The notes beneath the pieces were generated by a model. That model was not told where the DNA came from and ran no database searches. It worked only from the letters and a program-made list of their open reading frames with translations. Made by a program: the position numbers and the translations under genes. Of a stretch of DNA of 9,995 nucleotides, positions 5,189 to 9,995 are shown in pieces (the stretch's first letter is position 1; every line of letters starts with the position of its first letter). This DNA is from Faecousia sp. (GTDB taxonomy: Bacteria > Bacillota > Clostridia > Oscillospirales > Oscillospiraceae), in NCBI GenBank assembly GCA_029258495.1, contig JARHYV010000047.1, positions 1 through 9,995 on the forward strand. Direction: 5' to 3'.

Positions 5189-6089
5189 TGCGTTTCTCCA
5201 ATTTTTCGATGACTTCCGTGAAATATTCCGGCAGCGGCGCATAGACCAGAATGGGTCTGCCATCTCTTGGGTGGGCAAAGCACAGCGCACCTGCATGCAG
5301 ACACTGGCTATCCTGCCCCAGCTCCTTCTTTTTATGCCCGTAGACCGTATCCCCAAGGATCGGGTGCCCGATGGATGCCATATGCACCCGGATCTGATGC
5401 GTCCTTCCGGTTTCCAGCTTGCAGCGCACATGGGTGTAGCCCGGATACCGCTTGACCACTTCCCAGTGGGTCACGGCACGCCGTCCATTGCGCTCGTTGA
5501 TGCACATTTTCTTCCGGTCGGAGGGGTGCCGCCCGATGGGCGCATCCACCGTGCCGGAGTCCTCCCGAAAGGAGCCGCACACGATCGCCTCATAAGTCCG
5601 CGCCATGGAATGATCCTTCAGCTGAGAGGCAAGCATGGTATGGGCATAGTCGTTTTTCGCCACCGCCAGAAGTCCCGAGGTATCCTTGTCGATGCGATGC
5701 ACGATGCCGGGTCTGAGCTCCCCGTTGATCCCCGACAGGTTGTCCCCCATGGCATACATCAGTCCGTTGACCAGAGTATCATCCAGATGCCCTGCCGCCG
5801 GATGGACGACCAGACCCTTTGGTTTGTTGATGACCAGAACATCCTCGTCCTCATACACGATCTCCAGAGGCATTTCCCGGGGAATGATATCCGTGGGAAC
5901 CGGCTCGGGGATGGTGACGGAGATCTCGTCCCCTGCCGAAAGCTTGTCATTTTTCTTTGGTTTCCTGCCGTTTCTCAGCACATTCCCCTGCTCGATGAGT
6001 TTCTGTGCGCCGGAACGGCTCATATTCGGGGCAACCCGCGCCAAATAGGCATCCAGACGCTCCCCATCTTGTTCCGCTGTGAAGATCAT
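5181..6089 (-). CDS. rluD: RluD-family 23S rRNA pseudouridine synthase
   Basis: Protein of 302 residues. An N-terminal S4 RNA-binding domain (about 10-60, RLDAYLARVAPNMSRSGAQK then IEQGNVLRNG) is followed by the RluA/RluD catalytic domain. The catalytic Asp is Asp134 in HRIDKDTSGL; GRTHQIRVHM (228-237) and a final HAGALCFAHP-like segment are the other family signatures. RluD of Escherichia coli makes pseudouridines 1911/1915/1917 in helix 69 of 23S rRNA; whether this paralogue hits the same sites is not certain. The ATG at 6089 overlaps the lspA stop as ATGA and has AAGGA 9 bases upstream. A TTG seven codons earlier is a weaker alternative start. The pairing with lspA is common in Firmicutes. 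Confidence 0.95.
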   Translation of the reverse strand: MIFTAEQDGERLDAYLARVAPNMSRSGAQKLIEQGNVLRNGRKPKKNDKLSAGDEISVTIPEPVPTDIIPREMPLEIVYEDEDVLVINKPKGLVVHPAAGHLDDTLVNGLMYAMGDNLSGINGELRPGIVHRIDKDTSGLLAVAKNDYAHTMLASQLKDHSMARTYEAIVCGSFREDSGTVDAPIGRHPSDRKKMCINERNGRRAVTHWEVVKRYPGYTHVRCKLETGRTHQIRVHMASIGHPILGDTVYGHKKKELGQDSQCLHAGALCFAHPRDGRPILVYAPLPEYFTEVIEKLEKRNG

Positions 6090-6565
6090 TTCTTCTTCTC
6101 GTCCTTCCAAAATTCCTTGTTAAACAGCACCAGATGCACCAGCAGCAGGATGCAGCCGCAGCAGATAAAGCAGTCGGCTACATTGAATACGGGAAAGCGG
6201 ATAAAATCCACCTCGATCATATCCACCACATACCCAAGCCGCAGCCGATCGATCATATTGCCCAAGCCGCCGCCGTAGATCGCCGCAATGCACCACCGCT
6301 CCATCAGGGTGAAGGGCATGGTCTTTTTCACCATATCATAGATGATCGCTGCGGTAAATGCCGCAAAGATCAGGGCAAACAGCCACTGGGCGCCCTCGAA
6401 CGAAGAAAATGCCGCACCGGTATTCTGCACATATGTAAAATGAAAGATCCCCTTGAGGAACGGGACATCCTGATACAGGGCGATGTTGGCGACCGTGAGG
6501 AATTTCGTCCACTGATCCACCGCCACGATCCCGGCTGCAAACAGCGCCATCCATACATACATCAT
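6086..6565 (-). CDS. lspA: Lipoprotein signal peptidase (signal peptidase II)
   Basis: Protein of 159 residues, normal for LspA, with four membrane helices (about 4-18, 60-77, 90-104, 132-148). The aspartic-protease dyad is visible: Asp106 in GNMIDRL and Asp131 in NVADCFI. DQWTK near 17-21 and VQNTGAAF near 46-53 are further family motifs. It cuts the signal peptide off diacylglyceryl-modified prolipoproteins at the lipobox Cys, in the plane of the membrane. The start is set at the first ATG of the MMYVW sequence because GGAGG lies 7 bases upstream; a start eight codons earlier lies before that site. First gene of the lspA-rluD-HAD operon. The C-terminus is Lys-rich and cytoplasmic. Confidence 0.97.
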   Translation of the reverse strand: MMYVWMALFAAGIVAVDQWTKFLTVANIALYQDVPFLKGIFHFTYVQNTGAAFSSFEGAQWLFALIFAAFTAAIIYDMVKKTMPFTLMERWCIAAIYGGGLGNMIDRLRLGYVVDMIEVDFIRFPVFNVADCFICCGCILLLVHLVLFNKEFWKDEKKK

Positions 6566-6599
6566 TTGTATTCCTCCAAAAATGCACATAGTTTTGTTT

Positions 6600-6629
6600 A
6601 TTTTATCATGGTTTTGTTGGGTTTGTCAA
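6600..6629 (-). promoter_or_regulatory. Sigma-A promoter of the lspA operon
   Basis: On the minus strand TTGACA (6624-6629), 18 bases, TAAAAT (6600-6605). This is a perfect -35 and a 5/6 -10. Predicted start near 6593 gives a short leader before GGAGG and the lspA ATG at 6565. Confidence 0.82.
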
Positions 6630-6636
6630 TCAACAC

Positions 6637-6663
6637 CAAAGACCTCCCCAAATGGGGAGGTCT
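6637..6663 (-). terminator. Terminator after the Cys/Gly-rich micro-protein gene
   Basis: A 10-bp GC-rich perfect stem (6640-6649 with 6654-6663, AGACCTCCCC and its complement) with a 4-base loop. On the minus strand it is followed by TTGGTGTTG, so the T run is short and termination may be incomplete. It lies 10 bases after the micro-protein stop codon and just upstream of the lspA promoter. Confidence 0.7.
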
Positions 6664-6673
6664 GGTGAAACCC

Positions 6674-6853
6674 TTAGCAGCAGCAGTTGTTATCGCAGCC
6701 GCAGCCATTGCCGCCGAAGTTTCCGCCGCCACCGCAGCCGTTGCCGCAGCCGCTGCCATAGCCGTTACCGCAGCCATTACCGCAGCAGAAGAACAAAAGC
6801 AGCAGGATGATCAGCCATGTGCAGTTGTTACCACAGAAATTATTGTTATACAT
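6674..6853 (-). CDS. Cys/Gly/Asn-rich micro-protein with one membrane segment
   Basis: A 59-residue protein. It starts MYNNNFCGNNCT, then has a hydrophobic run WLIILLLLFFCC (13-24), then a low-complexity tail of Gly, Cys and Asn (GNGCGNG-like units) ending DNNCCC. I count 12 Cys and 17 Gly. AGGAGG lies 8 bases before the ATG, the best-placed site possible, and a terminator follows, so this is a real gene although very short. Proteins of this look are frequent in Ruminococcus-like clostridia, where automated annotation calls them chorion class high-cysteine HCB proteins; that name reflects composition, not insect homology. Function is unknown. It may resemble small spore-associated membrane proteins such as YjcZ, or a metal- or disulfide-rich surface peptide. 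It lies between hflC and lspA with its own terminator. Confidence 0.85.
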   Translation of the reverse strand: MYNNNFCGNNCTWLIILLLLFFCCGNGCGNGYGSGCGNGCGGGGNFGGNGCGCDNNCCC

Positions 6854-6875
6854 ACAAGATACCTCCTGAAGATTT

Positions 6876-6906
6876 CATGGAGCGGTTTCATGCCGCTCAT
6901 TCCATG
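6876..6906 (-). promoter_or_regulatory. Leader hairpin upstream of the micro-protein gene
   Basis: GAGCGG (6880-6885) pairs with CCGCTC (6893-6898) around a 7-base loop; the flanking CATG (6876-6879) and CATG (6903-6906) extend the stem across a 4-base bulge. It ends about 15 bases before the AGGAGG of the micro-protein gene, so it would lie in the untranslated leader if transcription starts further upstream. I found no convincing promoter in 6907-6945. Confidence 0.4.
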
Positions 6907-6945
6907 TTATTCCGCAGGAGGGATTTTGCTACTGTCCGGGTGCAG

Positions 6946-6972
6946 AAATGCCGCCCATGTCGGGCGGCATTT
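6946..6972 (-). terminator. Terminator of the DUF1836-hflK-hflC operon
   Basis: An 11-bp perfect stem (6946-6956 with 6962-6972, AAATGCCGCCC and its complement) with a 5-base loop, 12 bases after the hflC stop. On the minus strand the descending arm ends ATTT, followed by CTGC, so the T tract is short and partial read-through to the micro-protein gene is possible. Confidence 0.72.
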
Positions 6973-6984
6973 TGTCGGACAGGA

Positions 6985-7866
6985 TCAGTTTGCACCGGCG
7001 AGGATCTTCGCAAGTGCGGAGTCTGCATCCAGAATAATGGTCTTTTCGCCTCCGGTCAGGCTCTGCCCCAGCGCATCCAGTGCAATGGTGAATTCGTAAA
7101 ATTCCTTCTTCTCCGCAGTGTCATATGCCTCTGCAAGCATACGCATATATGCAGCCTCGCCCTCTGCCTCCAGCTTTGCTGCCTCTGCCTTGGCATTGGA
7201 GATGATGATATTCACCTGCTTGTCCACATCATTGCGGATGATGGCGGCATCGTAATTGCCGTCGGCGGTGAATTTCTCCGCCATCTGGTTGCGTTCGGAG
7301 ATCATTCGGGAATACACGGCATTTTCGTTGGACTCGGGCAGATCAAACCGCTTGATCTTCACATCGTCCACGGCGATGCCATAGCTGTCAGACAGCTTGT
7401 CCACATTGGTGGCGATGCCCTCGTAGATCTGGTTTCGTTCGCTGCCGTCGTCCATATTGATGATATCCGCCTGAGCCAGCGTGCCCATCACCGTCTTCAA
7501 TGCGTTATAGGTCAGGGCATTCAGCCGCTGCTCTGCCACCGCCATGGAGCCGAGGGTCTGATAGAATTTCAGCGGGTCTTCGATCCGCCACAGGATGTAG
7601 CAGTCTGCGGTCATATTCTGCTTGTCCGAGGTCAGCACCTCACTGGGCGGAATATCATACAGCATGGTCGCCTTGGGGAAATACTTCACCGAGTCCAGAA
7701 ACGGCACCTTCAGATGCAGACCCGGGGTATCCGTGGTTTCGATGATCTTGGAAAAGCGCACGGTACAGGCGTATTCATTCTCGCGCACGGTAAATGTTCC
7801 GGTGGCAAGCACCAGTACCACCACCAGTGCCAGTGCAATCAGCAGGACTTTTACGGATTTTTTCAT
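6985..7866 (-). CDS. hflC: HflC-type SPFH/prohibitin membrane protein
   Basis: Protein of 293 residues. One N-terminal membrane helix (about 5-24) is followed by an SPFH/band-7 domain (about 25-200: VRENEYACTVRFSKIIET, GLHLKVPFLDSVKYFP, then RMISERNQMAEKFTADG) and an Ala/Glu-rich coiled coil (ISNAKAEAAKLEAEGEAAY). This is the standard HflC layout. In E. coli HflC and HflK form a large cage around the FtsH protease hexamers in the membrane and modulate degradation of membrane and regulatory proteins. The ATG overlaps the hflK stop as ATGA, with GGAGG 9 bases upstream, so the two subunits are translationally coupled. A terminator follows. Other SPFH roles such as membrane microdomain scaffolding cannot be excluded. 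Confidence 0.94.
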   Translation of the reverse strand: MKKSVKVLLIALALVVVLVLATGTFTVRENEYACTVRFSKIIETTDTPGLHLKVPFLDSVKYFPKATMLYDIPPSEVLTSDKQNMTADCYILWRIEDPLKFYQTLGSMAVAEQRLNALTYNALKTVMGTLAQADIINMDDGSERNQIYEGIATNVDKLSDSYGIAVDDVKIKRFDLPESNENAVYSRMISERNQMAEKFTADGNYDAAIIRNDVDKQVNIIISNAKAEAAKLEAEGEAAYMRMLAEAYDTAEKKEFYEFTIALDALGQSLTGGEKTIILDADSALAKILAGAN

Positions 7867-8897
7867 TGGTCATTTCCTCCTTGCACAAACTGATCCAGAG
7901 GGAGCAGTTTCTGGGTGCCGCCGGATGTGCCGGTGTCGATAAAGACCTTCACATCGGGCAGGATGTTCCGGATCGCCTCATAGTACATTCTGGACTTGGT
8001 GATTTCGGGGTTTCTTGCATATTCTTCGTACATTGCGTTGAACATTGCCACCTGCTCGGCTGCCTCGTTCACACGCTTTTGTTTCAGATATTCGCCGTTC
8101 TGGATCAGCTTATCCGCCTCAGACTGGGCATCGGGCAGCTTGGCATTCTGGTAAGCCTTGGCATCGTTGACCACGGTTTCCGCCTTCTGCTTTGCGGTTT
8201 CCACCGCCTTGAATGCCTCGATGACCTCTTGCGTAGGCGGCTCGGAGTCCTGGATCTTCACATCCATCAGGGTCAGACCGATGTCATATTCCTCAAGGAT
8301 CTTGCTCACCAGCTCCTTCACCTGCATCTGGACATTTTCCTTGCCGTCGGTCAGGACGGCATCCACCGAGGTGGAGCCGACCACATTGCGCACCTGACTC
8401 TGGATCAGGTTCCGCAGGATCAGCTGAGGATCGTTGGACGCATACAGATAGCGGACGGGATCGGAGATCTTGTATTCCACAAAGAACTCTACATTTACAA
8501 TATTATAATCGCCGGTGATCATGCTGCTTTCGTCCTCGACCACCTGATAGCCCTCAGCTGTGTGCTCATCCGTGCGGTAGCCCAGCTCGATCTTCTGGAA
8601 CACATTCACATTGACCTTCTGTACATGCTGGATCCCAAAGGGCAGACGGAAATGAACACCTGCATCGGTCACATCGGTGACCTTGCCGAAGGTGGTGACC
8701 ACCGCCTGCTGCTTGTCGTCCACGGTGTAAAAGCTTGTCAGCGCTCCGATCACCAGAACCGCTGCCAATGCAGCGATCCCCAGAATTTTCTTTACCTTTT
8801 TGAACCCAAAATCCGGTTTTCCGAAATTGGGGCTGTGGGGCTGCTCAGGAGGCGTCTGATTACCTGCTGACCAGCGGTATGTGCCGTTTTCTTCCAT
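7863..8897 (-). CDS. hflK: HflK-type SPFH/prohibitin membrane protein
   Basis: Protein of 344 residues. A Pro/Asn-rich N-terminal tail (1-33), one membrane helix (about 37-57), and an SPFH/band-7 domain (about 58-235: VDDKQQAVVTTFGKV, GVHFRLPFGIQHV, ASNDPQLILRNLIQSQVRNV). An Ala/Lys/Glu-rich coiled coil follows (AKAYQNAKLPDAQSEADKLI). The C-terminus ends in a short polar segment. It pairs with HflC downstream to form the FtsH-associated complex. The N-terminal tail lacks the long Gly-rich stretch of proteobacterial HflK, as expected outside that group. The ATG at 8897 is chosen because AAAGGAG lies 10 bases upstream; an in-frame extension of 25 codons would sit inside the preceding gene. It begins 5 bases after that gene's stop. 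Confidence 0.94.
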   Translation of the reverse strand: MEENGTYRWSAGNQTPPEQPHSPNFGKPDFGFKKVKKILGIAALAAVLVIGALTSFYTVDDKQQAVVTTFGKVTDVTDAGVHFRLPFGIQHVQKVNVNVFQKIELGYRTDEHTAEGYQVVEDESSMITGDYNIVNVEFFVEYKISDPVRYLYASNDPQLILRNLIQSQVRNVVGSTSVDAVLTDGKENVQMQVKELVSKILEEYDIGLTLMDVKIQDSEPPTQEVIEAFKAVETAKQKAETVVNDAKAYQNAKLPDAQSEADKLIQNGEYLKQKRVNEAAEQVAMFNAMYEEYARNPEITKSRMYYEAIRNILPDVKVFIDTGTSGGTQKLLPLDQFVQGGNDQ

Positions 8898-8902
8898 ATG
8901 AT

Positions 8903-9469
8903 TTATTCTCCTTTCGCGGTAAGCTCGGCAAGCATCTGCTGCGCCTTGTTTTGCAGCTGTGAGGCCCACCATGCAACCAACATGATCTCCAGTACCTGTT
9001 CCACCCGTTCCTTTGCACCGGGAATGGGTTCTTCATAATCTGCAAGGCTGTTTCTGATGTTCTCCTGCAGCAGCCGGTGGTCGGTGATCTCCCCCTCATA
9101 GGTGGCAGCTACCTGCAAGAATGCAAAATACAGCTGGGTATCATCGATGCAGTCATCCGACTCGTCCTCCAGTTTTCCGTTGATATAGGACAGCAGCCCG
9201 CAGATCTTCTCCATGGGCAGGGCATTTTTCAGCATATTGATCAGCAGGATCCGGCAAAACTGCCTGCAAGTGTAGCGTTTATCCACCGGTGAGGACAAAA
9301 AACCACGCTTTACCCAATTCTGCACCGCATGGGGCTCCAGTCCCGTGACCGTTGCCACCTGACTGCGCACCATTCCTCCTGCCAGAAACATGGAGCGGAT
9401 CTGCTCCTGCATTGCCTCCGGTCGGTCACGATCTGCTTTGAGAACCGTGCCCGGGATCGTCCATTCCAT
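8903..9469 (-). CDS. DUF1836 family helix-turn-helix regulator
   Basis: Protein of 188 residues. A MerR-like winged-helix motif lies near 30-60 (GGMVRSQVATVTGLEPHAVQ followed by NWVKRGFL), then CRQFCRILLINMLK (68-81), MEKICGLLSYINGKLEDESD (86-105) and a conserved acidic patch (101-110). This run is what I recognise as the DUF1836 family, found in many Firmicutes and poorly studied. The C-terminal half is mostly helical with a Trp pair (AWWASQ near 166-171) and could bind a ligand or a partner. GGAGG lies 7 bases before the chosen ATG at 9469. It is first in the operon with hflK and hflC, only 5 bases from hflK, so it may control that operon. The palindrome in its promoter is the obvious binding candidate. 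Confidence 0.88.
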   Translation of the reverse strand: MEWTIPGTVLKADRDRPEAMQEQIRSMFLAGGMVRSQVATVTGLEPHAVQNWVKRGFLSSPVDKRYTCRQFCRILLINMLKNALPMEKICGLLSYINGKLEDESDDCIDDTQLYFAFLQVAATYEGEITDHRLLQENIRNSLADYEEPIPGAKERVEQVLEIMLVAWWASQLQNKAQQMLAELTAKGE

Positions 9470-9501
9470 CCTTTCACCTCCGTGATTGATTTGATGAGCT
9501 G

Positions 9502-9530
9502 ATATTATCACGCAATCATATGATTGTCAA
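9502..9530 (-). promoter_or_regulatory. Sigma-A promoter of the DUF1836-hflK-hflC operon
   Basis: On the minus strand TTGACA (9525-9530), 17 bases, TAATAT (9502-9507). A perfect -35 with ideal spacing and a near-consensus -10. Predicted start is near 9495, about 26 bases before the DUF1836 start codon. Confidence 0.88.
9513..9526. promoter_or_regulatory. Palindromic operator candidate between -35 and -10
   Basis: CAATCATATGATTG is a 14-bp perfect palindrome. It fills most of the spacer and the inner edge of the -35 box. A protein bound here would touch the same DNA as RNA polymerase, so it could repress, or activate in the MerR manner, although MerR-type promoters normally have a longer spacer of 19-20 bases than the 17 seen here. 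Confidence 0.6.
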
Positions 9531-9552
9531 TAAGTATTCAATAATTCTATTG

Positions 9553-9586
9553 TATGCACAATTCCTCTCACCTATTTTTGTGCATA
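9553..9586. repeat. Inverted repeat in the divergent intergenic region
   Basis: TATGCACAA (9553-9561) and TTGTGCATA (9578-9586) are perfect 9-bp complements with a 16-base gap. They lie between the two divergent promoters (9502-9530 minus, 9639-9667 plus). No T run follows on either strand in terminator position, so a protein-binding site is more likely than a terminator. Confidence 0.5.
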
Positions 9587-9638
9587 TTGGCTGTCTATCC
9601 TAAATTTTTATAAGATTTTAAGCAATGCCCTTTACGAA

Positions 9639-9667
9639 TTGACTATCATAGAGTAAAATAGTATAAA
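9639..9667 (+). promoter_or_regulatory. Sigma-A promoter of the zinc-ribbon membrane protein gene
   Basis: TTGACT (9639-9644), 17 bases, TATAAA (9662-9667) on the plus strand. Each hexamer has 5/6 consensus bases with ideal spacing. It lies 26 bases before the start codon at 9694. Confidence 0.78.
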
Positions 9668-9693
9668 AAGCTCATTGAAAGGAGGCACGAAAT

Positions 9694-9995
9694 ATGCAGT
9701 GTCTGAAATGCGGTGAGGAAACCACGGATTCTCATGTCTTTTGTGACCGGTGCCTTGCCCAGATGGAGTCCCGTCCCATTAAACAGGGAACCCCCGTTAC
9801 CATTTACAAGCGTGATCGCAAGCTGCCCTCTGCCCCATCCAAGCGGCAAAGCAAGCCGGAGGATATCCTGCCCAAACTTCTTAGGGAAAAAAAGCGCCTT
9901 GTGGTGTCTGTGATCGTGCTGTCTATTTTATTGTTCCTTTCCACAGCCGGTCTTGCATGGAAGATCTATCAGGATTTCGGATCCCTTCCCCTTGG
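9694..9995 (+). CDS. Zinc-ribbon, single-membrane-helix protein (5' part)
   Basis: The first 100 codons of an open frame cut off by the window end. AAAGGAGG lies 7-8 bases before the ATG. Residues 3-20 form a zinc-ribbon with two CxxC knuckles (CLKC and CDRC: Cys3, Cys6, Cys17, Cys20). A basic, Pro/Ser-rich linker follows (about 27-68), then a hydrophobic helix (about 69-88, VVSVIVLSILLFLSTAGLAW). The zinc-ribbon is therefore cytoplasmic and the rest of the protein, still unread, is probably outside. Small zinc-ribbon plus membrane-helix proteins are frequent in Firmicutes and usually carry an extracellular domain. I cannot name the family from this part. It is the only plus-strand gene in the window and is divergent from the DUF1836-hflKC operon. 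Confidence 0.85.
   Translation, partial: MQCLKCGEETTDSHVFCDRCLAQMESRPIKQGTPVTIYKRDRKLPSAPSKRQSKPEDILPKLLREKKRLVVSVIVLSILLFLSTAGLAWKIYQDFGSLPL

Noticed and set aside
5118..6278. 386-codon plus-strand open frame
   Set aside because: Antisense shadow of the rluD gene and parts of its neighbours; it has no start signals and a biased His/Gln/Arg composition typical of antisense frames.
6134..7099. Long plus-strand frame with an Ala-rich stretch
   Set aside because: It is antisense to lspA and to the Cys/Gly-rich gene. The Ala run is simply the complement of repeated GGC/TGC codons, and there is no ribosome binding site.
6817..8870. Two 358-codon plus-strand frames
   Set aside because: Antisense shadows of hflC and hflK; the minus-strand proteins have clear SPFH domains, start sites and coupled overlaps.
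1..9995. CRISPR array or defence system
   Set aside because: No regularly spaced repeats and no cas, toxin-antitoxin or restriction genes are visible.

Overview
The window looks like chromosomal DNA from a spore-forming Firmicute of the class Clostridia, probably Ruminococcus or a close relative in the Oscillospiraceae. The evidence is a spoIVB sporulation peptidase gene, strong AGGAGG-type ribosome binding sites, consensus sigma-A promoters (TTGACA-17-TAWAAT), CCA-encoding tRNA genes, moderate GC, and a tiny Cys/Gly-rich protein of a kind common in that group. The family-level placement is inference. Almost every gene lies on the minus strand; only a partial gene at the right edge is on the plus strand.

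Left part (1-2812), accessory and scarred: a membrane-linked XRE-family regulator (116-721), an L-2-amino-thiazoline-4-carboxylate-hydrolase-like protein (948-1559), the broken 5' end of a GNAT acetyltransferase gene (1572-1802), a 164-bp second copy of the spoIVB 3' end with its terminator (1885-2048), and an AT-rich gene of unknown function (2111-2533). This last gene lies between the two spoIVB 3' ends. The layout reads as a 764-bp unit (gene plus duplicated spoIVB tail) added at the spoIVB 3' end.

Middle (2691-4339): spoIVB with all three expected catalytic residues; a 337-bp non-coding stretch holding several DnaA-box-like sites, including a perfect inverted pair; then a tRNA operon transcribed Gly(TCC)-Arg(TCT)-His(GTG), with a consensus promoter and a strong terminator.

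Core operon (4343-6629): lspA (lipoprotein signal peptidase), an RluD-family pseudouridine synthase and a Cof-type HAD phosphatase. The reading frames overlap by 3-8 bases, so they are probably translationally coupled from one sigma-A promoter. Next comes a short gene for a 59-residue Cys/Gly/Asn-rich protein (6674-6853).

Right part (6946-9530): a tightly packed operon DUF1836 regulator - hflK - hflC, driven by a consensus promoter whose spacer contains a 14-bp perfect palindrome. Divergent from it, at the right edge, starts a zinc-ribbon plus transmembrane protein, cut off by the window end.

No complete unknown multi-gene system is evident. The most unusual items are the spoIVB-tail cassette, the DnaA-box-like cluster, the Cys/Gly-rich micro-protein, and palindromes placed on two promoters.
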